From Chalara sp. BL73 (lineage: Eukaryota > Ascomycota > Leotiomycetes > Helotiales): a stretch of 64,000 nucleotides of DNA. A program made the position numbers and the translations under genes. Where the stretch lies: contig CAKJVC010000147.1 in assembly GCA_918026815.1 (NCBI GenBank), forward strand, positions 124,001-188,000, given 5' to 3'. Below the pieces are notes generated by a model. The model made no database searches and had not been told where the DNA came from. It saw only the letters and a program-made list of their open reading frames with translations. Positions 37,786-47,374 of the stretch are shown piece by piece (position 1 is the first letter of the stretch; each line of letters begins with the position of its first letter).

Positions 37786-40700
37786 ATGGCTACTAAATGT
37801 TGCTCTGCGTGTGCTAATACACGTGAACTCTCTCTATTTCTTCAAAATCCTGCTAATCCTGCTAGCAGACTTTTGGCTACCTGTTCTCGATGTCGCGAAG
37901 CTCGAGCTCGATCACGGCAAAAACGAGCTTTACAGCCTGTCGACTCCAATATACAGCCCCGAAAACGTGTCAATCGATCTGCGAACGTTGTGACACGCCC
38001 GGAAATACCTGTTGCAGGCTCAAAGACTATTCGGCCTCTTCTTCCTTCAGAAACAATGCCGCCACCTCCTCCCGTACCCGAAATCACTATTGAACAACCT
38101 TTTCCACAACCTGCGGCAAAGCCGGGATTTATATCTGCGGAGCAATGGCAGTATATTCAAAACTTTCATACAGCTATGAATGCTATACAAATGGAAACCT
38201 GTAGCCGGTGCCATGAGCGTTGGTTCCAAATGCGTTTACGGGTCGGCATTTGTCAACGATGCTTTTTACGGGACAAAAACAACCAGTTGCCTTTTTTAAT
38301 AAGCGTGGATAATAATATAGATCCCGGGGAAGTTCCTTCTTACCTGCCAGCTTTAAGTCAAGTTAAAGAGATAATTATTGCCCGCTCACACGTTCAAATG
38401 GTTGTATATCGCGTTCGCGGCCATCAATATCACTATTCGGGCCATTGCGTGAGCTTTACGCAAAATATTGTCAAAACGGTTGATGTATTACCTAATTTGC
38501 CTGCTGAATTAGATATAGTGCTTTTACGGCCGTCCGACAGTGTTTTCCAGGCCGATTCTCGATATTCTCGCCAGTACACCAAAGATTTTCGGGTCCGTAA
38601 AGATCGAGTTTTAACTTGGCTTCGGTTTCTACAGGCTCACCATCCAAATTACAAAGATATTACAATTTCAACAACCCGTATTAATACGCTTCCAGAAAAC
38701 GGTGATGTTTTTTCTTCTATTCTCTCTATTATTGACAATAATAACTCTGATAGTGATTTGAATCCGGATCCGGTACAGCCTGTTACGGACAGCGACCTGC
38801 CTCCTCCAAATTCTCAATCAATAGTTCTCAATATCGGTGTTGACGCTACAGAAGTTGATTTAATATTAGCAAGCCTTACGGCCGAGCGTACAGCTCAAAT
38901 CCCATCAGATTACGGGCTGCCCGCACCCTCTATTCGTTCGACTCCTTTAGATAAAGCAGCTGAAAACGATAGGCTGTTTGCTATAGCTTTTCCAACTCTC
39001 TATCCTACCGGCCGTGCAGAGTTCAATGCTTCACGGATCCGTAAAGTCAACCTGGCGGAGTATGCGCGGCATTTACTATGCTATAAAAATGGCAGATTTG
39101 GCCAGCATCCTCGCTGGCGGTTTTTAGTTTTTAATATTTTAATGCGGCGAAAAGCTAACAAATCGGCTCGATTCTACGTCTCTAAGCACCCGGAAACCAA
39201 AGATCTTACCCGTAAAAAGCTTGTAGAAACGTTAGTTAACAATCCGAATCATATCCTGCCTCAAATCGTTCGTCAAAGTAGCTGTTTAACCGGCACACGT
39301 CCATTCTGGAGAAATCGAAGCAATGCTTTACAGGCTCAAGCTCGATTTCTTAGCTCTGACGCTGCTCCTGTTTTTCTTACGTTTAGTGCAGCTGATATGC
39401 AATAGGATAACCTCCACCGTCACTTGCCGGGCCGAAACGAGCTTCCTACGAGTAATGAAATCGCGCTACAAAAATAGAAATAGGACAGCGTTCAGGCCTG
39501 CCCTCACATTATCGCTCACTACCTTTACCTTCGGTTTACGGCCTTTTTACAGCACGTTATCAAGCCGTTTCTCGAGTATACCGATTCATAGGATCGTTCG
39601 GAATAGCAAGCTCGTAAGTCTGGCCACTTTCACGGGCTGTTTTGGATCCTAACCGCACCTCAACTTAACCCGGATACACCTGCAAGACTAAAAGAATTTG
39701 CTCAATACTAAAGGGCGCGAATTACAGCAGAAAACCCGAATCAAGCACGGCTTCCGGACGCTCGGAATCCAGCGTCTCTTGCGTTTACGGATGTAAAAAA
39801 CACCGCAGATCAATTTACAGCTCTGATTAATCGCCTTCAACGCCACAGCACTTGTACTCAAAGCTACTGTTTACGAGCGAAAAAAGGCTCGTTAGCATCT
39901 TCAACCTGTCGGTTTTTCTTCCCGAAACCTCTATTCGACACTGCGGTAGTAACTAAAAATATCAACCACAAAGATTTGATTTTTTCTCCGGCCCGAAACC
40001 ATGCTATTCTGAACCAGGTAGCACCTGTAATCACGCTAAACTAGTTGGCTAATACCGATATTCAGCCGCCTGTTACAATCCACGCCGTGTTATCTTATTT
40101 AAGGAAATACGTTTCCAAAGCCGAAAAGTCTTCGGTGTCATATACAGAGCTTCAGGCCCAAATTCTTCCTTATATCAATGACCGCGCTCCTTTGCTGTCT
40201 TTTGTTTCTCGGTTGCTAAATAAGCTAATTAAAGAACGTGACTGGTCTGCTCAAAAAGTATCTCATATCCTATTAAAGCTTCCGGTGCAAAAATCCACCC
40301 GGCAAGTTGTAAATCTTGACTGCCGCCCGGAAAAACAACAGAAAGATTTGATATTACTTGAATCTAAGAAAGTTTCCGCACAGCGTTCTACTTTACGGCG
40401 ATATCGAAAACGGCGTCAGGATTCGGTCGATCTTGCGCTTGTAAATCTTTCTTTGTTTGAGTGTTTACAGGGCTGGGATTGGATCAAGTAGTTACACCGG
40501 CCTCGAGCTAAACTTCGTGTTATTAACTATTATCCACGGTATTCAAGCCATCCTACTTCGCCTGAGTATACGAACTATTGCCGAGTAAAACTTATACTAC
40601 ACCATCCGTTTACAGAATGAGATGACTTACTTTCGGTTGATAAGCGGGTTTACGGGTCTTACAGCGACGCGTTTTCGGCCTGTGTACAGGCGCATTCTCA

Positions 40701-42441
40701 TCCTTCAGACTACTATACCGACCCGGTATCTGACGAAAACTCGGAGTCCGATAATAGCGATATTGAGCTAGATTCAGAAGAAGAAGACAATACTGTATTA
40801 AATGAATTTGAGCTTTTAGCTCGCCGGCGCCCAGGCCATGACCTTTCACAAATCGACACTACTGGGCTGGGTCAACGTTTACTTAATCGGCAATATGACT
40901 GGTCTGCACATATCGGTCGTTGCAATATACGCCCGGATATATGGAAGCAGTTTAAGGATAATAATCAGGCTGTACAGGTTGTTACAGGTGATTCTTCGCC
41001 CGAAAACTTAAATGCGGAGCAGCTGAAACTTTACAATACAGTTGTTTTTCAGTACGCTCACGAGCTTAGTGCAGCAGCACTAAAAAAGCCTATGCCTTCT
41101 CAACTACTATTAAATGTAAATAGCGTTGCCGGGTCCGAAAAAACGTATACACTGTTGAAAATCTGTGCTCGCCTTCAAAAACTCGCAATTGAAGCTGGAA
41201 AAAGCGATCCGGTATTCCGAAGTGCTCCTACGGGTGTTGCAGCTTTCAATATTATCGGCCAAACTTTACATAGCTTGCTTCGGCTCCCAGTCAAAAGCAA
41301 AGGATCGGATATAAGTACGTCGACTTTACAGGCTTTACAAAGTCAGTTTCGGTATTGTCGATTTCTAATTATTAATGAAAAATCTATAATAGACTTGAAA
41401 ACTCTGTCGCTGATTAACGATCGTTTACGGGCGATTTTCCCTTCGAACACACTTCCTTTCGGAGGTGTAAACGTTCTGTTATGTGGAGATTTCTTTCAAT
41501 TGCCGCCTGTAAGAAAAAAGCCATTATATGTTTCGGCTGTTCAAACCGAGCCTTATGCTATTAAAAGCCAGTGCTTATATCGAGCTTTTAATCGATCTGT
41601 TCGGCTGACTCAGGTTATGCGGCAACAAGAAAAAAACGATCTTTCAACTAAGTTTCGGGCTGTTTTAAGTGAGTTACGGGTTTCTCAGTTGTCAATTGCT
41701 AGCTGAAAACTGCTTTGTACACGTATCGCAAATACGCTTTCCGCACCCGAAGTCCAAAGTTTTGCGACTGCTTTACGGCTCTATTACACTAAAAACGAAG
41801 TCGCGGAACGAAACTTTGCTTCTTTAACTGCACTACAACAGCCTGTTATCAAGATTACAGCTCGGCATACCGGCCGTAGCGCTGCTCGAGCTACCGAAAA
41901 TGAAGCCGATAATTTGTCACCAAAGCTTTACATATGTATCGGCGCTCGTGTTATGCTTACAGCCAATTTATAGACCGAACATAGCTTGGTCAACGGCTCT
42001 ATGAGAACTATTATTAATATATCTTAGTCTACGGGTGCAACGCCTCCTACAGCTATGCCTTCGGTATTGCTTATTCGCTTTAACACTTATACCGGCCCGG
42101 ATTTTCCAGGCTGTCCGCCCGGAGTTGTTCCTATTTTACCTTCTTTTCATACTTATAATTATAAAAGCGTTTTTTGCTCACGGACCCAGTTTCCTTTACG
42201 GCTTGCTTACGCTATTACAGTTCACAAAAGTCAAGGATTAACTCTCTCTCAAGTTGTATTAAACCTAAATCAAAAAAAGCACTGTATCGGCCTTTCATAT
42301 GTTGCGGTTTCACGAGTGAAAACTTTAAATAGTTTGCTTTTTAAGAGTCCTTTTAACTTTAAGCAGTTTACAAGCAAAGAATCAGCTATTTTCAAAAATC
42401 GAAAGCTAAATTTTACCTGTAGAAATGCGCAATTACTGTAG
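37786..42441 (+). pseudogene. RepHel (Helitron replication initiator-helicase), inactivated by stops at Trp codons
   Basis: The protein that cuts, transfers and unwinds Helitron DNA. One continuous frame of 1,552 codons without any frameshift. The N-terminus has Cys-rich zinc-binding-like segments (CSACANTREL, CSRCREARARS, CSRCHERWF, CQRCFLRD). The Helitron-like N domain and Rep domain follow, with HUH motif GHFHGLFW near 39622 and the Tyr pair YLRKYVSK. A Pif1-type helicase follows with CGDFFQLPP, HKSQGLTLSQVV and YVAVSRVKTL. Twelve in-frame stops start at 39403, 39475, 39481, 39589, 39604, 39709, 40042, 40489, 40618, 41704, 41971 and 42025. All fit Trp changed by G to A. The Walker A motif reads GSEKT (Gly to Glu) and Walker B IINEKS (Asp to Asn), so the helicase would be dead even with readthrough. 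Confidence 0.92.
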
Positions 42442-42624
42442 CTATACACCTGTAAAACCTGTAACACCCGTAACTGTAAAAAGCAAAAACTGTTTGTGAC
42501 TCACTTGCTCAGCCTTACTATTTCAAAATAACCTCAACTTTTCAGCTTCTCTTCATACAACAACCACAACCACTACTACAACCACCACCACAACTACTTG
42601 AAATCAATCAATAACACTATCGCA

Positions 42625-43571
42625 ATGCCTCCTGCCCTTACAAAATCCATATTTTACTATTCTAAAAAAAAAAATAAGAATGAAGCAGTTATTCCTGTTG
42701 TTCCAACTCAAGTTCGGCTTGGTAGTAATAAATATAAAGATAAAGATAAAAATGAAAATAAAAAAACCGATAACTACGGTAAGCTTACGAGTGTTTCTTA
42801 GATTAATTCTATCATTGTTAACTGTATTAAACCCGAAACCTGTTCTCCCGGCTCACCCTACTGCCGTTATAGTTGCTCTGGCTGCTATGCTAACTGTTCG
42901 AAATCCCGTTTTGCGCCCGAATCGGTCTGCCAATACAGGTCGCCCTTCAAATATGGAGGCGCTATTAGGTCATATGGTTGGAAAGGAAAAAGCTACAGGC
43001 TGTAAACACTGTACTCGCACTCGGCCGGCTGGAGTTTGAGCTGCTTGTGTTACGGTAAATAAGTATTTCGGGAGTAGTTGTGCCAATTGCCACTATAATA
43101 ATGAAGGAATCCGGTGCAGTCTTCGTAAGTTTACGAGTTGTTTTCTTTGCTTTTCGATCTATAACTAACGTTACGAACCTGTAAGTAGTCAAACTACAGC
43201 TGCTACAGTTGCCGCGGCCGTAAATGCAGCTGCAGCTGCTAATCCTGTTGCTCCTGTTGCTCCTTCGGCCGCTGGAAGCTCTCCTGCTCGTCCTCTTCGG
43301 CGTATTGCTCCTATTAATATATCTTCGGTACCCCGTAGCCGTGTTGCTCGTAAGTTTACACTTGGTATATACCTTTTAATCGCCTGTAACTAACGATTTT
43401 CACCTGTAAGCTGAGACTACAAGTCAAATTCGAGTTCCTCGTCGTTCTCGTGCAGAACGTATGCATCAAATTGCAAAGCACCACAAAGAAATCTCGAAGC
43501 GCCATGCCCAGCTGGCAGAGTTATATGCGAAAAAAGCTAGTAGACTAGATAAGAATGGTGATATTTCTTAG
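42625..43571 (+). pseudogene. Second Helitron gene with DUF3716-like Cys motif, interrupted
   Basis: Starts MPPALTKSIFYYSKKKN at 42625, downstream of a CAA/CCA-rich leader. A probable intron begins at 42779 (GTAAGC). The next part carries CKHCTRTRPAGV, a TGA at 43037-43039 where Trp is expected, then CVTV and SCANCHYNNEGIRCSL. This spacing of cysteines resembles the fungal DUF3716 family. Two further introns are likely (after SLR and after RSRVAR), separating an Ala-rich linker from a basic helical C-terminus that includes HHKEISKRHAQLAELYAKKA. Function unknown; it may be a captured host gene or a standard accessory gene of this element lineage. The TGA is again a G-to-A change, matching the RepHel pattern. 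Confidence 0.65.
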
Positions 43572-43620
43572 TTTTCGGGCCTGTAACGTAGTTTTCAGGT
43601 AGTTACAGACCGAATACAAG

Positions 43621-43672
43621 CCGTAAAGTCTTTTGAGCGCAGCGAAATCTGGGGGTTTGGGGGCTGGCCCCC
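43621..43672 (+). repeat. Right copy of the Helitron subterminal module with hairpin
   Basis: Contains CCGTAAAG, then TTGAGCGCAGCGAAAT, then a G-rich run ending in GGGGGCTGGCCCCC at 43659-43672, a hairpin like that of the left copy. The orientation is direct, not inverted. Confidence 0.75.
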
Positions 43673-43720
43673 ATATAAATACGTGATAATTTATAGAATT
43701 AAAAAGAAAGCTTTCTATTT

Positions 43721-45502
43721 TCGATTGTTACACCTAACGAGCGCCTTTATTGCCCATGTAACTGTTTGGTCACGTGTTCGGACAACAATGAAGTCTGTCT
43801 AAATGATCTTAGAAACCTCCCAATGCTTTTCTGGATCTTCATGTGGTCGCAAGAGAGCAAAAGACGTTGAATATCACTAGATAGAGACCGCGGTGAAGTT
43901 CAATTCATTAGATTTGGCCAATGGACTAATCCCAAAAACATTGCTGGCAGATGGATTTAAGCTATATCAACAATGTAGCCTGCAGAGTTCGAACTTGACG
44001 CTAACAGAAAAATATCATTAAGGAGGTGATGCATCTTGTAACGAAATGAACTATATTGAAAGCTGCCTCACAAATGACAGTTTAACCTACCTTTGGCCTG
44101 GGCTACACTACCTAAAGGTTCCAATGGCATGCAAACAAAATAAATCATAGCGCTAAAGCAAGCAGACCAAGCTATTCTGATAGATAAACTCTATCTTTAC
44201 TCTTATATAAAGTTGTGATAAGCCACATAAAGCCTTGATGTGACATTGCAACTTATAGCGTGGGGTATGTGTGGGACAAAAGCTACGAAGAACAAATATG
44301 TAGAAGTGCAGGATTTTCTTACTTGGCAGTTACATCGTGATGAGGGGCACGCCTTGTGGTTGTAGTAAATTTCTAAAATGATTTGCTGAATACCGTATGG
44401 ATTGAGGTTGCATATGGTATATCGCATCGTCCGATTATTTGTTCTGCCGATCAAATACGATCCGCAGTCGTGCCGTAGAGTACCAAAGTTGTTGACACCA
44501 CTATGGTGACACCGCGTTACGTCTGCATGCATTTATGCATGGAAGCCTCGCGACTCCCGACTGGCGGATCCGAGCCTTGTGTTCGGCAGGATCTCGAGAG
44601 GTATTGGCTGCATCAACTACTACCAAAGCTATGCCGATGTACCAAAGTCCAGGTCTCTTGAGCTCTTGAAACATCCATGAGAGCCACCGCAACTTTCACA
44701 ACATACACGGCGTAGCCGAGTCTCCTTCCCACACCCCATGCATCAGTAGCCATAATATTCATGTTGTGGTAATGCTTGCCCATAAGGAGCTTATAGACAA
44801 GCTCAGAGAATACACTGCTGTTATGAAGTCTTCCGCTCGAGCGTTATCTCAAAGGGTAGAGCAAGCGGCTGAAGTAGATTCGACACGGAGGATGTGAAGG
44901 TAAGTTGTGGCATGCATGCGGCCTGGATCAGGTCGAGTTTGTGGCGGGACATGAAACGGAGCCGTAGTTTTTGGCGGCAGATGCGTCTATGTTCTGGCAC
45001 TTGAAGAATGTGTCATGGCTAATCTGCAGAGAGACAAATGCTTGTGCTGGACTGGACCTTGTTCTTTTTTTCGACACATGCCAACTTGATCTCGATTCCT
45101 GGCCCGCCTGCGTGCCCACTCGCCGTGTAATTTTGGTTCTCTGCCCGCGGAAGAGCGCTGATCTGATCCGAGATCACATTCTTACTGTACTTTTCGTAGC
45201 TGCTTGTTAGGACAGAGGGATCGGGCTGGTTGGGTGATGCGCGTGCGTGGGCCGGAGCGTGTGCCCGGTAACTGTAGACGACAAATGAAAATTCCCACAG
45301 CTGATGTGATACCACACAAGCGAGTGTGGGAGCCTGAGAGGTGAGGAGTCAACTTCTTCTTTGAAGGAAGTATTCGATGACGGGGGGTTTTCCTGCCCTG
45401 CCGGCCTATTGGCAAACCTTGAATCTGACCATGATCCATCCATCCATTCATCCATCTCGTTCATTCGGGTGGGGCGAGCTAAAGAGGTAGGTACCGGGTC
45501 CG
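43721..45502. other. Intergenic, no supported gene
   Basis: Right flank of the Helitron and upstream region of the FKBP gene. A minus-strand stretch around 44640-44860 reads about 60 codons without a stop and looks protein-like (SSVFSELVYKLLMGK, later MATDAWGVGRRLGYAVYV), but I cannot name it and stops flank it. Otherwise nothing recognised. Confidence 0.4.
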
Positions 45503-45575
45503 GGAGGGGAGAAAGGGGAGAGAAGGGGAGAAAGGGGAGAGAAGGGGAGAAAGAGAAAGACAGAGAGAAAAGAGA
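45503..45575 (+). repeat. Polypurine GGGGAGAAA/GGGGAGAGAA tandem repeat
   Basis: Nearly pure purine tract on the plus strand made of alternating GGGGAGAAA and GGGGAGAGAA units followed by GA-rich sequence. It lies just upstream of the FKBP TATA-like box, so it is probably a promoter element or microsatellite. Confidence 0.8.
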
Positions 45576-45592
45576 CGCAGGTGAATCGACAA

Positions 45593-45600
45593 TATATAAA
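45593..45600 (+). promoter_or_regulatory. TATA-like box of the FKBP gene
   Basis: TATATAAA, 44 bases before the first FKBP ATG (45644) and 155 before the second (45755). If used, transcription would start very near or after the first ATG, which bears on which protein form is made. Confidence 0.4.
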
Positions 45601-45643
45601 CACCCACTCCCCACCCATCCACCGCTTCCCCTTGCCTTTTACT

Positions 45644-46564
45644 ATGCTCAATTCTCTGCGATCAACTACGAACGGTATCAGAAAACTTGCAATCCCTCCC
45701 CGGTCAACGTTGAACACTTTTGCAAACCACAGTTTCACATCTACAGCCGTCGCCATGGGTGTTGACAAAACAATTCGCTCCGAGGGCAGTGGTGCCATCC
45801 CCAAAGTCGGTGACAAGGTCACCATTGAGTATACGGGATACCTGAAGGATACCAGCAAGCCTGATAACAAGGGTGAAAAGTGAGTGTTAATATTTGCCCT
45901 GCTGGCTTTGCAATCTCAACTGATCGGTTGCAAGATTCGACTCCTCGGTTGGTCGTGGTGATTTTGTTACCAAGATTGGTATTGGCCAGGTTATCAAGGG
46001 TATACATCCAACAAGTTCTTGCACGGCCGGATGCTATGCTGACATAGCGCCTAGGTTGGGATGAGGGTGTTGTCACAATGAAGGTCGGTGAGAAGGCTAC
46101 TCTCGACATCACTAGGTAAGCATTGCCAGTCTCGGGGGGAAAGCATTATTCATGGCTGACCATCGTTTGCAGTGATTATGCATACGGAGACCGGTAAGAA
46201 GCCTACTTCCTCATCAATCCGAGTCCGTCACTCTGCAGAATTCAAATTGCAAGATGCAGTCTTCTATACTTGGCACAATACAGGAAGCTAGACCGCATGC
46301 TATTTTATGCATATAAAGGTCTTGGGAGGGAAATAGTTCCATATCTTCAGTGGCATGCATGGAGATTTCGCAGGGCAAATTTTGCCGACCTCTCAATATC
46401 CATTTCGGAGCAAAATGATTTTCTTGCTGACTCAAATCATAGTGGTTTCCCCGGACATATTCCTCCCAGCGCTGCTCTTATCTTGTGAGTCGCTTTGGCA
46501 GTTTATTCTAACAAGTTATTCTAACTAACCTATTAGTGATGTTGAGCTCAAGAAGATCAACTAA
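45644..46564 (+). CDS. FKBP-type peptidyl-prolyl isomerase (FKBP12-like)
   Basis: Cis-trans prolyl isomerase and FK506/rapamycin-binding fold. Six exons: 45644-45879, 45935-45999, 46055-46115, 46173-46193, 46443-46484 and 46537-46564. Joined, the core reads VTIEYTGYL, FDSSVGRGDF, GQVIKGWDEGV, ITSDYAYGDRGFPGHIPPSA and IFDVELKKIN, the complete FKBP12 signature. Exon 4 is only 21 bp and is followed by a 249 bp intron, long for this window. From ATG 45644 the product is 150 aa with a 37-residue basic, Ser/Thr-rich leader typical of mitochondrial targeting. From ATG 45755 (strong context gccATGg) it is a standard 113 aa cytosolic FKBP12. The UBA1 gene follows 0.8 kb downstream on the same strand. 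Confidence 0.93.
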
Positions 46565-47374
46565 AGGCATGCCACATGTCTGCCTTCTCTCCTTCGTCTA
46601 ATCTGACATCGAGGCGAGGCCAAAATGATGTAGAACAATAACAAAAAGTTCATCTCAAATCTTTCCGATATTTCATGGCGAACGTGCATTCTCTCCAACT
46701 GTAGATATTCATGTAGCTTCCACGGCATTGTTTGCAAGTCAAGCCCTGCGGTGATCAGCAGCAAGAAGCTTCGCCTACTTCGTCATCGCGGGGTTCATTT
46801 GTCAGGCACTAATGACGTCCGAGGATTAACCGGATTGAGGTGACAGCCTGAGCTTAACAACTCTAATTTTGAGAAAGAGAATATAGTGCATGTTCATAAA
46901 TACTGGTATACAGAGAAACTGAGATAAAACAAAATTATATAATCACTGATACCTGGAACAAGTGTGTGATCTTACAAGGCTGTTTGGTTTGAAATGCGGC
47001 CCTGCCAAGGCTGATTACCTGGTCGCTTGTGCTGAACTGGCGGAAGCAGCTAGAGTGCTCGAGGCTCCCCCGCCGCAACTGCATCAGGCTGTCAGTGTCT
47101 TCTCTGTTATAAAAATTAACAAACAAACTCTCTTTCTCACACACCAGAGAAATATACCCTGGAAACATATGTCGGCTCTTATTTAAGCGGAGAGTCAAAT
47201 TGAGATTACACAGCTATACATTACCAATCAACATCGAGGGGTAGCACCTTCAGCAAGGACTTGGATACCTTTTCAAACGCCACCATTCCCTCCCAAGTCA
47301 TTTCAAACGGAGAGGCCACGCTGGGGAAACGCAAGCTCTCAAACGTAGATTCCAATCATCTGCAGAAGAAGATC
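46565..47374. other. Intergenic between FKBP and UBA1
   Basis: Holds the FKBP 3' end and the UBA1 promoter and leader. Upstream of the chosen UBA1 ATG the frame stays open for dozens of codons (including GEATLGKRKLSN) but lacks an ATG, so a longer N-terminus from another exon is possible. No separate gene seen. Confidence 0.5.

Larger units (their letters stand above)
37320..43720 (+). mobile_element. Helitron-type rolling-circle transposon (inactivated)
   Basis: About 6.4 kb with a RepHel pseudogene (37786-42441) and a second gene with a DUF3716-like motif (42625-43571), both on the plus strand. The borders are approximate. They are set by short palindromes at both sides (AGAAAGCTTGCTTTCT at 37325-37340; AGAAAGCTTTCT at 43705-43716) and by a repeated module just inside them. 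No target-site duplication was found, as expected for Helitrons. The Rep two-His signature GHFHGLFW and a YLRKY tyrosine pair, then Pif1-type helicase motifs, identify the class. Internal base composition and the frequent TTACAGG-type motif differ from neighbouring genes. Confidence 0.88.

Noticed and set aside
37786..42441. Stop-codon reassignment or readthrough in the Helitron
   Set aside because: All three stop codons occur at the Trp positions, and other G-to-A changes destroy the Walker A and B motifs, so mutation explains the data better.
43980..44000. tRNA B-box-like GTTCGAAC
   Set aside because: No A box or cloverleaf can be drawn around it. No tRNA gene found elsewhere in the window.
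45361..45870. Open frames of more than 130 codons on both strands across the FKBP promoter
   Set aside because: They arise from the purine/pyrimidine-rich repeat and overlap the FKBP first exon in other frames; no protein family pattern.
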